Shown: positions 10,872-21,027 of the stretch, one piece after another
How positions within the stretch are numbered: position 1 is the first letter of the stretch
How the letters are laid out: every line of letters starts with the position of its first letter
NCBI GenBank assembly: GCA_963816795.1
Contig: CAWFLT010000018.1
Span: forward strand, 1-62,972
DNA from: CAWFLT01 sp963816795
Lineage (GTDB): Bacteria; Acidobacteriota; Vicinamibacteria; Vicinamibacterales; SCN-69-37
DNA: 62,972 nucleotides
Direction: 5' to 3'
Notes under the pieces: model-generated
Seen by the model: the letters and a program-made list of their open reading frames with translations, nothing else
What the model was told of the DNA's origin: nothing
Database searches by the model: none
Made by a program: the position numbers and the translations under genes

Positions 10872-13558
10872 CCTCCGCCGGATCGACCGCGGCCGCCCGG
10901 CGCGCGGGCAGATAAGCGGCCGCGAGCGCAACGACACCAACGAATACGACGCTCGCGATCAGCGTCGTCACGATCGGTCGGTTCCACGCCGAAGAGGAAC
11001 GCACGCAGTGCGCCTCCCGCCACGAGAGCAATCGGCACGGCAATGACGATCGCCGCGGCAATCAACCAGCCGGCGCTGATCAGCACCATGCGGCGCAGCG
11101 TTTCCGGGCGCGCGCCGAGGACGACACGCACGCCCAACTCACGCCGGCGGCGCGCAAACGCCTGGGTCAATGTCCCATACAGCCCGAGCGCCGACAGCAC
11201 CAGCGCGATGACTCCGAAGCCCAGCGACAATCCAAAGAGCAGCCGCTCGCGCAACTGTGTGTCGGCAATGAGCGCGGACAACGTCGTCGATCGCCGGACC
11301 AGCCATCCGGGATCGACCGCGACCAGCGCCTGACGGACGCTCGCGGCGACGGCATCGGTTTCTTCGGAGGCTGTCCGTACCGTGACCGACCGCATGCCGA
11401 CGCCTCCGACCTCGGCGATCGGCAGCCACATCATCGGCTCCGTCGGCTCTTTGAGATTGTTGTACTTGGAGTCGGCGACGACGCCCACGACCGCGAACGG
11501 GCCGCCGGTATCGGCCGGGATGTCCAGCGTGAACTCCTTGCCGATCGCGTCCTCGCCAAACAGCTTCCGGGCCATCGCCTCGTTGACGACCGCGGGCCGG
11601 CGTCCGGCGGGACGGTCACCATCGCGGAAGGTGTCGCCGCTCGTGAACTTCATGCCAAGGACGTCGAAGTAGCTCGGCGTGATGTAGTCCACGCGTACCG
11701 ACAGCCGCCGCTGAGGCTGGCCGACGGCGATCGGGATCCAGAGATCGCTTCCGCCGAAGAACCCAAGCCACGACAAACCCGCCGCTTCGACGCCAGGAAT
11801 CGCGCGCAGCCGGGACTCGAGATCGCGGTAGCGCGCCGCGCGCTGAAGCCGTTCGTCTTCCGTCGCGGTCGCGAATCGGCTTTCGCCTCCCAGACTCGAG
11901 ATCAAGACACGGTCCGGTCGGAAGCCCGGATTGATCGTGGACAGGCGAGCGAGCGTCTGAACGAAGAGTCCAGCTGCCGTCACCAGCAGGAGCGCGAGCG
12001 CCAACTGAATCACCACCATCGTTCGTAGCGTCCGCAACGCTGAAGGTGCGTCACTCGCCCATCGCGTGGTGATTGGCAGCACGGCGCGCCGCCGGACGAG
12101 ACGATAAGCCGGCAACACCGCGACCACCAGCAACAGCAGCAGCATGATGCCGCCGACGAATGCACCGACACGCAACGTCGGCGCGGTGATCACTTCCACC
12201 GTCTGGTAGCTCAGGGTGATGAATCCGGTGATGAGCGGCGCCGTCAGCACGGCCAGCACCACGCCCAGCAGCGTGCCGGCCACGACGATGACGGCGTTCT
12301 CGGCGAACAGATGGCCCAACAGCCGCATCGGGCCGGCGCCGAGCGCGCGACGCGTGGCCAGCTCTGGCTGCCGGGCCAGGCCACGAGCAAGTGTGACGCT
12401 GGCGACGTTGACGGCGGCGATGGTCAGTACGACGACGACGAGCGCCATCAGGACGCCGAGCGCTTGCCCGAACTGCGCTCGGAGCGTGTGGAGACCATGG
12501 CCGCCTTCAGAGAGCCGGATGCTCACGGTGGCGGGATCGATCGGCTGGTCGCCGCGCGGCGGCGCGGGCTGGTCCAGATGAATCCGTTGATACACACCGG
12601 TCAGCGAGGCGGCGGCTTCGGCGGCGCTGACGCCCGGCTTCACCCGCCCGAACACGCCGGAGAAGAACGCGCCGAAGTAGTTGTTCAGGCTGCGCTGGCT
12701 GGTCAGGGGCCTCAGCGGAAGCCAGATATCCGCGACATATCCGGTCAGGTGACTCGGGAACGACGCCGGCGCGACGCCGACGACGACGCAGTCGGCGGCG
12801 TTGGCCTGAAAGCGGCGGCCGACGACGGCCGGGTCCGCATGAAACTCGCGTTCCCAGTAGGCATGACCGAGCACCGCGACACACGTCGTCGCCTCGGCGA
12901 CTTCGTCGTCGGCAGCGGTCAGCAGGCGCCCGACGGCCGGCGTGACGCCGAGCAACGAGAAATATCCGCCGCTCACCAGACTGGCCTGCACGTAGCCCGC
13001 GCGCCCGTCTTCGAATCGCGTGCGGAGATACTGGGTGTCGCTGACCGCCACGAGATCGACCAGGCTCGTCTGTTCGCGCCGCAGGCGCTCGAAGATGGGA
13101 TTCGGCAGAATCCAACGCCGGTTCTTCAGCTGAGGTTGGACGATGACGAGCTCTTCGGGATGCACGACCGCGAGCTGCCGGAAGAAGAGGGTGTCGATGA
13201 CGCTGTAGACGGCGGTCGCGGCGCCAATCGCGATCGCCAGCGACACGATACTCGTCCAGGCGGCCGTCGGCTGACGTCTGATCAGACGGGCCCCCTGGCG
13301 CATGTCGCGCCACAGGGCCTCGAGCGCTGGAAACGAGCGCTCGTCCTGCCAGGCCTCTTTCGTCTGGACGACACCGCCGAAATCCCGTCGCGCGGCGGCC
13401 CGAGCGTCCGCGGCGGACAACCCGCGCCGTTCATGTTCGGCAGCGAGCAGCTCCAGGTGTGTGCGCACCTCCTCGTCGAGGTCGTCGAGGCGCCGGGCCG
13501 CGTGGCCGACGCCGAACAGTCCACGTACCTTCGCGAAGAGTGTGCGCAGGCGGGTCAT
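10855..13558 (-). CDS. ADOP-type ABC transporter permease 1, frameshifted near its end
   Basis: About 900-residue inner-membrane permease of the acidobacterial duplicated orphan permease kind: an N-terminal soluble prefix (DDLDEEVRTHLELL), the first transmembrane segment VSLAIAIGAATAVYSVIDTL, a MacB-like periplasmic domain, FtsX domains in two copies and a terminal transmembrane bundle. Start ATG 13558 overlaps the stop of the PadR gene (ATGA), so they are coupled. A frame change near 10985 is needed to reach the family C-terminus YLPARRAAAVDPAEVIRG and the TAG at 10855-10857; the uncorrected frame would run on to 10739. Such permeases pair with a MacB/LolD-type ATPase; none is adjacent. It overlaps the isomerase end by 17 bases. 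Confidence 0.88.
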
Positions 13559-13893
13559 GACTTGTCCGCCAGCAATCGGCCCACCATCTCGACCGTCCGC
13601 GCCCAACTGTCCGATTGCGCCGCGAGCTGCTTCTTCCCGGCGCGCGTGATCGAGTAGAACCGCGCGCGGCGGTTGTTCTCGCTCGCCCCCCATTCGCTCT
13701 TGATCCAGGCTTTCTGCTCGAGCCGCAGAAGTGCCGGATAGATGGTGCCCTGGTTGAGCGACAGCGAGCCGCGCGCCACCTGCTCAATCCGGCGCCCGAT
13801 GCCGTAGCCATGGAGCGGCCCGAGGGTGTCGAGCGTCTTCAAGACCATCAGATCGAGCGTGCCGTACGGGACCGGTCCGAGCGTCGCGTCCAT
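13555..13893 (-). CDS. PadR family transcriptional regulator 1
   Basis: 112-residue winged-helix regulator: GTLDLMVLKTLDTLGPLHGY, then LSLNQGTIYPALLRLEQKAWI (recognition helix) and the acidobacterial signature WGASENNRRARFYSITRAGK. I chose ATG 13893 over the longer frame because AGGAG (13901-13905, read on the minus strand) lies eight bases upstream and family similarity starts there. The stop overlaps the permease start by four bases. Two matching inverted repeats just upstream (13905-13953) are the probable operators, so it is likely autoregulated together with the permease. Confidence 0.92.
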   Translation of the reverse strand: MDATLGPVPYGTLDLMVLKTLDTLGPLHGYGIGRRIEQVARGSLSLNQGTIYPALLRLEQKAWIKSEWGASENNRRARFYSITRAGKKQLAAQSDSWARTVEMVGRLLADKS

Positions 13894-13904
13894 TTCGCGT
13901 CTCC

Positions 13905-13953
13905 TGTTGACAGACAACACCAAGATACACGGGATTCATGTTGACAGGCAACA
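13905..13953 (-). promoter_or_regulatory. Twin operator for PadR 1
   Basis: Two 15-base inverted repeats of the form TGTTG-N5-CAACA: TGTTGACAGACAACA at 13905-13919 and TGTTGACAGGCAACA at 13939-13953, 34 bases apart. They differ at one base only. The first touches the ribosome site of the PadR gene. PadR proteins usually bind such dyads in their own promoter; binding here is inferred. Confidence 0.65.
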
Positions 13954-14009
13954 GAACTCGACAAATGCCTCATTCTGGCACCGGCCGCCTGGAGTAGAAT
14001 CGCGGCCTC

Positions 14010-14907
14010 ATGCCGCCGCTCTCCCGCCGGGCGTTCATGGCCATCGCCGGCGCCTCTGCGCTGGCGCCTCGGCTCAGCGCCGCGACTCAATCAGCTCAAT
14101 CAGCGCAGGCAGTCACCGTCGGCGACGTCATGGCCCGCGTCCAGCAGGCGCTCGGCGGCACGGCCCCGGCCAACTCAGCGGATGGGCTGAAGGCCGGCCG
14201 GCTCGATCTTCGCGTCACCGGCATTGCGACCGCGCCGATCGCCAGCGTCGAAATCATCCGGCGCGCGGTCGCGGCCGGCTGCAACGTGATCGTCACCGGC
14301 GAGCCGACGTTCTATGCGCGCGCCGATGTCCCATCGCCGGCCAATCGCGCGACCGATCCGACGTTCGCCGCCAAGCGCGCGCTGATCGAGCAGTCGAACG
14401 TGGCTATCTGGCGGCTGCGCGACCAGTGGATGGCGCAGCGCCCGGCGGCCTTCATCAACGGGCTCGCCGAAGACCTCCAGTGGCAGAAATATCAAGCAGC
14501 CGGACGCGCCGGCTCGCGTGACGCTGCCGGCGATGGCGCTCCGCGATCTCGTCGCCCAGGTGCAGCAGCGCCTTGGCGCGCGCGCGATGCGCGTCGTCGG
14601 CCGCCCGGACCTGCGCGTCAGCCGCATCGTCCTGTCCCCGGGGCCGTCGGCGCCAGCCGTGACGTTCACCAACCTCGCGACCGCTGACGTCATCCTCGCC
14701 GGCGAGCCGCGCGAATGGGAGGGCGTGGAGTACGTGCAGGATGCCATCACCGCGGGTCAGGACAAGGCGATGGTCATCGTCGGCCGGCTCCTTTCCGAGA
14801 ACGCCGGCATGCGCGTAATGGCGGAGTGGCTCGGCGAGACGCTGGCAGGTGTGCGGATCGCCCCGCTCGCCGTGACCGATCCCTACTGGAGACCGGCAAC
14901 AGCATGA
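14010..14907 (+). CDS. Nif3-like protein A, Tat-exported, metal ligands missing
   Basis: Begins with a twin-arginine-like signal (SRRAFMAIAGASALAPRL) and continues with a Nif3/YbgI-type fold: GLKAGRLDLRVTGIATA, IIRRAVAAGCNVIVTGEPTFYARAD. The sites where Nif3 proteins carry metal-binding histidines read G-E-P instead of H-E-P, and the later FRFHDHWH stretch of its neighbour reads WRLRDQWM here, so the dinuclear centre is probably absent. A frame change near 14490 joins to the second half, ending at TGA 14905-14907, which overlaps the next start (ATGA). A -10 box TAGAAT (13995-14000) lies only nine bases before the ATG, so the message may be leaderless. Confidence 0.75.
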
Positions 14908-15684
14908 CGGCGCGTGAGGTCGTCGACCGGATCAAAGAGACGCTTGCGGCGAGCGGCGTGACCTGGCGCGCCGAGACGGTGGACACGTTCAAGGCCGGAA
15001 ATCCGGACACGCCGGTGACGGGCATCGCGACCACGTTCATGGCGACGTTCGACGCGATTCAGCGCGCCGTCGCGGCCGGAGCCAACTTCGTCATCTCGCA
15101 CGAGCCGACGTTCTACAACCATCAGGACGCGACCGACACGTTCGCCGATGACGCGGTGTTCAAAGCGAAGATGGCCTTCATCGAGAAGCATCAGGTCGTG
15201 GTGTTCCGCTTTCACGACCACTGGCACGCGCGGCGGCCCGACGGCATGCGCGTCGCGCTTTTTCGTCTCTTCGGATGGCCGGAAGCGCCCGGGCGTCGTC
15301 ACGCTGCCGCCGACGACGCTCAGCGCGCTCGCCAGCGATCTGCAACGCCGCCTGGCGATCCGCGCCATTCGCGTCGTGGGGGATCCGAATGCGCGCGTCT
15401 CGCGTGTGGCGCTGGGTCTCGGCTACGGCAATCCGCAGCTCAACGCCGACATCGACGCCGTCGTGACTGGCGAGTACCAGGAAGCGGACAGCGCCTGGGA
15501 CAATCCGGCCTACGCGCTCGACGCGACGGCGACCGGGCAGCCGAAGGGCGTCATCATCCTCGGGCACGAACAGAGTGAGGGGCCTGGCATGGACGAGTGT
15601 GCGACCTGGTTGCGCACCGTCGTGCCGGACGTGCGCGTCACCTTCATCCGCGCTGGCGAGCCGTTCTGGGCGCCGGCGCGGTAG
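14904..15684 (+). CDS. Nif3-like dinuclear metal protein B
   Basis: Cytoplasmic paralogue of the gene before it, coupled by a four-base overlap. It lacks a signal peptide and keeps the ligands: NFVISHEPTFYNHQD, VFRFHDHWHARRPDG and near the end ILGHEQSEGPGMDE. Shared blocks with protein A include GNPDTPVTGIATTFMAT and RAIRVVGDPNARVSRV. A frame change near 15285 is needed. Nif3-like proteins form ring hexamers; their reaction is unsettled (a GTP cyclohydrolase-like or hydrolase role has been proposed). A mixed ring with protein A is conceivable but the latter carries an export signal. Confidence 0.75.
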
Positions 15685-15694
15685 TCGCGCGCCA

Positions 15695-15885
<191 letters not shown>

Positions 15886-16965
15886 CTAGTTCCTCGCTCC
15901 CCCCCGCCCTCTGCCTCCCGGCTTCGGCAACGGCTCACCCGGCACCTTCTTGCCGAGCGCGAAATCCGAGGCGCGAAGACCCTTGCGAAATCCATCGAAG
16001 CCGTAGAACGACGGGATGTACTCGTCGACGTAGCTCACGTCGGCCTTCGCCGGGACGTCGAGGCCGAGTCCCCAGTAGACGCCGTTGACGAGCAGGCGGC
16101 GCAGCCCTTCGTCCTCGAGATCAGTGGCCGATCCCAGGGTGGTCGTCAGAATGCGATTGGTCGTCCCGCTGTCGTTCTTGTGCATCCGCGTCCAGACCAC
16201 GGGCATCGCGGGATCGTTCACGTCCTGCATTTCCTTGTCGGTCGCGCGCCGCTTCTGGTAACTCGCCGGCGCGGAGTCGGGCGCCAGCGTCTGGAGCACG
16301 ACTCCGCGCACCAGAATCGTGGCGTCGGCGGGCGGATAGGCCTCGTACACATCGGTATCGCCGAAGAGGCTCTCGACACCGCGGAGCAAGGGGTTTGCAC
16401 GCGCCGCCGGCTCGATGACCCCGCGGGTCGCTTCGATCTTGTGCCGTCCCCAATGCGTCAACCAGGTCTCGCCGAGCACCCGCTTTCCGAAGCCGCCCTG
16501 GTTGTTGTAGTTCCACGAGTCCCAGGGCCCGCCTTTCGCCAGGCCGTTGAACGCGTGTGTGCTCGTGCGAAGCGCGATGATCGGCTTGCCCGCGCGCAAC
16601 GCCTTGTCGAATCGCGCCATGGTCTCATCCGGCCAGGCGCGGAAGCGCAGCGACATCACAATCGCATCGGCTGAGTCGAGCGCCGTGGCACCGGAAAGCG
16701 AGGCGCCGTTCTTCGGGTTGATCGTTCCGTCTGGATCCACGGAGAAGAGCACCGTGGTCTTGAAGCCATGACGTTGGCTCAGGATCTTGGCCAGCATCGG
16801 CAGGGCCTCTTCGCTCCGGTACTCCTCGTCGCCGGCGAGCAGGACGACGTGCCTGCCCTGACCGGCTCCCTTTCCGGCGGGATAGGTGATGCTCGTCGCA
16901 TCACCAGCGGTCTGCGGCAACAGCAACCAGGCGAGTAGCAGCGTGGTGACGACTCGGAAGGTCAT
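15886..16965 (-). CDS. ThuA domain protein (secreted)
   Basis: Intact 359-residue protein with an N-terminal signal (VVTTLLLAWLLLPQTAG). The ThuA domain, a glutamine-amidotransferase-like fold named after trehalose utilisation, covers most of it: HVVLLAGDEEYRSEEALP, ADAIVMSLRFRAWPDE, PIIALRTSTHAF and GVYWGLGLDVP. The catalytic cysteine of true amidotransferases is not in place. Secreted ThuA proteins are frequent in Acidobacteriota and Planctomycetes, often near sugar isomerase-like genes as here, and are thought to take part in sugar metabolism; the substrate is not known. Ends with a Gly/Arg-rich tail. Confidence 0.85.
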   Translation of the reverse strand: MTFRVVTTLLLAWLLLPQTAGDATSITYPAGKGAGQGRHVVLLAGDEEYRSEEALPMLAKILSQRHGFKTTVLFSVDPDGTINPKNGASLSGATALDSADAIVMSLRFRAWPDETMARFDKALRAGKPIIALRTSTHAFNGLAKGGPWDSWNYNNQGGFGKRVLGETWLTHWGRHKIEATRGVIEPAARANPLLRGVESLFGDTDVYEAYPPADATILVRGVVLQTLAPDSAPASYQKRRATDKEMQDVNDPAMPVVWTRMHKNDSGTTNRILTTTLGSATDLEDEGLRRLLVNGVYWGLGLDVPAKADVSYVDEYIPSFYGFDGFRKGLRASDFALGKKVPGEPLPKPGGRGRGGARN

Positions 16966-16991
16966 AGGTCAGGCTCCGCCGTAATAGTGGA

Positions 16992-19414
16992 TCAGTTTCG
17001 CGCTAGAAAGGATGCCGCCATTTCACTCCAGGCGACACCTCCAGGGGCGGTCGCCGAAATCCCCGCAAGGTATTGCTCGGCCTTGGCCGCAAGCAGTCGC
17101 CACTGCGGTTCGCTATTGGCGGCATGCAGGCGGAGCCATTCCAACGCCAGGGCCGTCGCCCAGGCTCGGCGCATGTCGGCCGCGGGGCCCGTCCCTCCCT
17201 CGAGTTGATGTTCAAGGTCTGGCAACGGCCGCCCCATCGCCGCCGCCAGTTCCTTGGTCAGATCCCACGATCCATCAGCTCGCTGCAAGGCGATGAGCTG
17301 GTACATCGCCGTGGGCGGAGGCGGGGGCGAAGCCATCCGTCGGCGGCTCGAGGTTGGCCCCGCTCCCGAAACCCGAGAGGCATCGCGCGATTCACCTGGC
17401 CGCCCCGAGGCGCCGCTGAGGCGGCTGGCCAGCCAATTGCGCGAGGCAGGCGCGATCGACGCTGGGCGCGGGACGCTCCTCGCGAACAACGCCGTCTGCT
17501 CGTCATCGCCACTGGCCTCAGACATTGCCACGAGGCGGGCCGTCGGCATCCCAAGGCTGGCGCCTATCCGGGCTGCTGTGTCGTGAACGGCGGAGTTCGC
17601 CCATCCGGAGGTCAGCGCGATCGGCACGCGGCGAAGCTGGACCTCGCCCGTCACTGGCGACTCCCGTCGCTCGATCGCGACGTATGACGTCTCGCGCGAC
17701 AGCAGGCCGTACTTCGTCGCCAGTTGCACGATTTCCTGGCGCACTGCACTGGCCTTCCGATCTGTCTGCCGCGATCCTCGCGACGTCAGCCACGCAGGAC
17801 CCTCCTCGAGCTCACGAATCCGTGCGCGCGCCGCGAGCGCGGCGACGGTGCGTCCTCGTACTGCGCGGGCTGGGTCGAGGCTGACGTCGAAAGCGAGTGG
17901 TCCGGACGGGCTCTCGGCCGTGAGACGGATCGTGGCCGGGATCGGAGGCGGTGCCAAACGCGTAGACGACGAGGCGGTGTCCTGCAAACACCGGCGGAGC
18001 GGCCGTGGTCGCCGGCTTCACCTGCAAGCCGCGCCAGTCCACGCCGACGTTCGTCAGCGCGGGCGTGAGCAGCCGGCCGAGCTGCCGGATGACCTTGGGT
18101 TCGATGCGCTCGCCGGGAAAGATGAGCTCAGCCGTGCCGCCGCCGGCCCGTGCCAGTCCCTTGACCAGATGATGACTGGCACCGGCGCCGATGCCGAACA
18201 CGAAAATCCGCGCGTCGCTGGCGTGCGCCCGTGCCAGCTCGAGCACCGCATCGGTATTGGTCACTTCGCCGTCGGTCAGAACGACCACCTGACGCGGCAA
18301 CCCTCGCGCCGCAGGCCGTTGGAGCACGAACGACAGAGCGGGCAGCAATTCGGTGCCGCCCAGATCGGCTGTCAGTCCGGCGACATGCGCGCTCGCTTCC
18401 GCCAGGCTCGCGTCGCCATACTCGCGGCTCTCCGGAAACAGCGCGATCCACGTCTCCCCGAAGCCGACGATGTTGAATCGGCACCCGGGCGTCAGAGAGC
18501 GCAGGCACAACTGGAGCGCGTTGCGTACCTCGTCGATCGACGAGCCTTCCATCGAACCCGATCGATCGACGAGAAACGTCACGTCGGCCGGCGCCGACGT
18601 CGTGGCGAAGTCGGGAGTGAACGCGAGCGCGATCGCACCGCTCGCGTCGTCGTCCTGTTCGATCCACGCGGCCGGTACGTCGAGTCCGTCAGCCTCGACC
18701 GACAGAACGAAATCCCGATCGAGCGCCGCGTCGCGCGATGAGAGGGTCACCGTCGCGGTCGATCCGCTCATGACGACCGCGATCGGATGAGAGGGTGATT
18801 CGAGACGTGTCACGGTGCCGCTCATGGCCAGCCGGAGGGTGAGCTCGAGGCCGTACGGCACGCTGAAAGGCGCGGGGTGGATTGAGCGTCTCTGCGTCCG
18901 GCCGGCCAACTCCGGTACGGTCGGCGGCCGGCGCATATCTTGGCGCCACGGTGGTCGGAATCACGAAACGAAGCGCGCGTCCCGCGGCGGCGAGCTCCGT
19001 GACGTAGGTCAGTTTGACCGTGACTTCTTTGCCGGGCGGCAGATTCCCGATGCTCGCCTGGAAGACGTCCGGACGCTCTTCGTCGAGCAGAAAGGCGCCG
19101 TCGCCACGCTCCATGGCGTCGTCGTACATCTTGAAGGCGTCGTCACGCTCCTTCACTTCGCCAATCACCAGCGTGCCGTCGATCAAGGCTTCGAACCCGC
19201 AGACGGCCGCGCCTTCGTCGAGCGGAAAGAGGTAGACCGCCTCGATGGGCACCGATTCGTGATTCACGTAGCGCTGGCTGACGCTGACGCGAGCCCCGAT
19301 GGTCGACAGCTCGCCGTCGATGGCCACGCCAGCGAGCGGCACCGGCGCCGCCTGCACGTGTGTAAAGTCCGGCGCAAGCGGGAGCGAATTGGTCGGGCAT
19401 GACTCTCCTCTCAA
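16992..19414 (-). CDS. VIT and vWA domain protein, frameshifted
   Basis: A VIT domain (VSVSQRYVNHESVPIEAVYLF, AFKMYDDAMERGDGAF, GNLPPGKEVTVKLTY) is followed by a von Willebrand A domain with an intact MIDAS metal site: VDRSGSM, the Thr in GGTELLPAL and the Asp in VLTDGEV. The remainder is a variable region ending in an alpha-helical tail (MYQLIALQRADGSWDL). Frame changes are needed near 18880 and 17960. Two starts are possible: TTG 19414 in the main frame, or ATG 19400 with the perfect site GAGAGGAG but needing an indel within the first dozen codons. It overlaps the end of the MerR gene, so both are one transcript. VIT/vWA proteins bind other proteins; no signal peptide or sortase signal is seen. 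Confidence 0.85.
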
Positions 19415-19848
19415 TCGTTGGCGGCGTCATCGGGCGCCGGGAAGTTGCTGCGGCACCAGGCCAGCAGTTCATTCAGCCGGCCGGGCGCCGGCAGGCGTAC
19501 GTTGCTGGCGACGTGCAGTTCCACGCCCTCCGTCAGGACGAGGCGGCGCCAGAGCGTCCGTGGCAGCGGCAACGGATCGGCCGGTCGGGTTGCCGCCGCC
19601 CTCGCGTCTTTCTGCTTCGCCGGCGCGGGGCGCAGCGACAGTCGAATCTCGTCGAGCGACCGGCCAGCCTCCTGGAGCGCCTTCACTTGCAGCAGCCGGT
19701 CGAGGTGAGACTGACCGTAGTGATCTCCCCGGCCGACGCCGAACGGCGGTGGCAGCAGCTGTTCCTGAACGTAGTAGCGAACGGTCCGCCGCGAGACACC
19801 GCCGAGCTCAGCGAGATCGCCGATGGCGTAGCGAGGCCCGTCGGGCAT
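19411..19848 (-). CDS. MerR family transcriptional regulator
   Basis: 145 residues. The N-terminal half is a MerR DNA-binding domain: YAIGDLAELGGVSRRTVRYY, then HLDRLLQVKALQEAGRSLDEI. The C-terminal half (LTEGVELHVASNVRLPAPGRL) has no cysteines of a metal sensor. Its stop overlaps the VIT/vWA start, so it probably controls that gene and itself. A near-consensus promoter whose spacer carries a palindrome ends directly at its ATG, the MerR-type architecture, and predicts a message without leader. Confidence 0.9.
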   Translation of the reverse strand: MPDGPRYAIGDLAELGGVSRRTVRYYVQEQLLPPPFGVGRGDHYGQSHLDRLLQVKALQEAGRSLDEIRLSLRPAPAKQKDARAAATRPADPLPLPRTLWRRLVLTEGVELHVASNVRLPAPGRLNELLAWCRSNFPAPDDAAND

Positions 19849-19854
19849 GACGGA

Positions 19855-19884
19855 TTTATACGACAGTTACTGTCGCATTGTCAA
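19855..19884 (-). promoter_or_regulatory. Leaderless MerR-type promoter and operator
   Basis: Read on the minus strand: -35 TTGACA (19879-19884), an 18-base spacer and -10 TATAAA (19855-19860). The spacer holds the perfect dyad CGACAGTTACTGTCG (19861-19875). Only six bases separate the -10 box from the ATG at 19848, so transcription should start at or next to the start codon. A half-copy ACTGTCGCATT recurs at 19884-19894. Confidence 0.75.
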
Positions 19885-19897
19885 CTGTCGCATTAGA

Positions 19898-20593
19898 TCA
19901 GCGCGACGCCTTGGGCTCGACGGTCACGATCGGCACAGGGTCACCGGTCCAGGTGAATCGATAGGTCTTGTCGCGGCGCACGTTGGCCACCAGCGCCGGC
20001 CTGAAGCACGCGACGCACGTTCCGCCTTCGCGGCGCACACTCGGATAGACGACGCCGAGCGCGCCGGCGCCGAGCCACTCCTCGGCCAGCGCCTGCGATT
20101 CGACATAGCTGGCGGGATCGAGCGCGGCGCGAAACGTGCGGGCGCCGCGAAGGTCGTGGAAGTCGGCGCTGAAGTCGGCGAGGTAGTCGTCGTAGGTGAC
20201 GGTGTCGTGGAAGCGCCCGATCTCGGCGAGCTGCACGGACTTGTGAAACGCGACCTCCGCCTGCGACGTTTCCAGTTCGAAGCCCGCGTACCAGGCGCCG
20301 CGCTCCGGGCCGGAGAACCTCGCACCGAGCGGGTGGGGATGGCAGAACGTCGCGTTGATCACCGACGCCGACGGCACGCCGAAGACCAATTCCTCGAGGC
20401 CGATGCCAGGCTGCCGTTGATGTTCCGCCAGCAGGCGATCGTTGGTCGCGGCGTCGAGCTCGAAGATGGCCTCGAGATGCTTGTCGTCGTCGGCAATCCC
20501 CGCGAGCACGCTGTCGGCGCGCGGCAGGTGGCGCGAGGGAACGAGCCGGTGCGTGTCGAGCCGGCGCACGAGACGAACGGGCGGCCGCGGCAT
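19898..20593 (-). CDS. RES-domain toxin
   Basis: 231 residues from ATG 20593. The RES domain is recognised by the arginine in LVRRLDTHRLVPSR, the block ARFSGPERGAWYAGFELETS with the following AEVAFHK, and the late RDKTYRFTWTG. Characterised RES toxins degrade NAD+ by phosphorolysis and halt growth; this activity is inferred by family. The start overlaps the stop of the upstream Xre-type gene (ATGA), the standard antitoxin-first order. The more distant start at 20719 is unlikely because its added residues are just the antitoxin in another frame. Confidence 0.88.
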   Translation of the reverse strand: MPRPPVRLVRRLDTHRLVPSRHLPRADSVLAGIADDDKHLEAIFELDAATNDRLLAEHQRQPGIGLEELVFGVPSASVINATFCHPHPLGARFSGPERGAWYAGFELETSQAEVAFHKSVQLAEIGRFHDTVTYDDYLADFSADFHDLRGARTFRAALDPASYVESQALAEEWLGAGALGVVYPSVRREGGTCVACFRPALVANVRRDKTYRFTWTGDPVPIVTVEPKASR

Positions 20594-21027
20594 CAGCCCG
20601 CCCGGCGGGCGTCGAGCAGCCGGCGCACGAGCTGCATCGCCGGCAGGCCGCCGCTCATCAGGTAATCCAATGGCCGGGCCCCGGCAAAGATGAGATGGGC
20701 GTTGGGCAACTGCATCCACTCATCTGCCAGCGGACGGGAGTGCAGGATGTTCAACGCCTTGAAGATGCCGACCAGATAGGAGATCCGGGTCAGCCGATCG
20801 GCGTCGAGGACGCGATCCGGATCCTTCTTCATCTCGTAGAACGGCCCGTTGGTGACGCCGCCGAGGAGCACGCGCGCGTCCTCGTCGCGGACGTGCCAGC
20901 GCGTCATGATGTTGAAAAACGCCTTCAACGCCGCCGGCGACAGCCGCTCGCGCGCTGCGCGGGCGTTCAGATCGGGCAGGGCCTCCGGGCGGTAGCGGCC
21001 AGCTGGATAGCGCAGGGCGGGCTGCAT
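20593..21027 (-). CDS. Xre/MbcA/ParS-type antitoxin (DUF2384)
   Basis: 144 residues from ATG 21027, preceded by AGGAGA. The C-terminal toxin-binding domain is clear: DEWMQLPNAHLIFAGARPLD then LMSGGLPAMQLVRRLLDA. The N-terminal part (LSPAALKAFFNIMTRWHV) is a helical Xre-like region. It should neutralise the RES toxin encoded next and repress the shared promoter, where two dyads overlap the -10 box. Confidence 0.9.
   Translation of the reverse strand: MQPALRYPAGRYRPEALPDLNARAARERLSPAALKAFFNIMTRWHVRDEDARVLLGGVTNGPFYEMKKDPDRVLDADRLTRISYLVGIFKALNILHSRPLADEWMQLPNAHLIFAGARPLDYLMSGGLPAMQLVRRLLDARRAG

Noticed and set aside
12311..13657. 448-codon open frame on the plus strand
   Set aside because: Antisense to ADOP permease 1, which has clear motifs.
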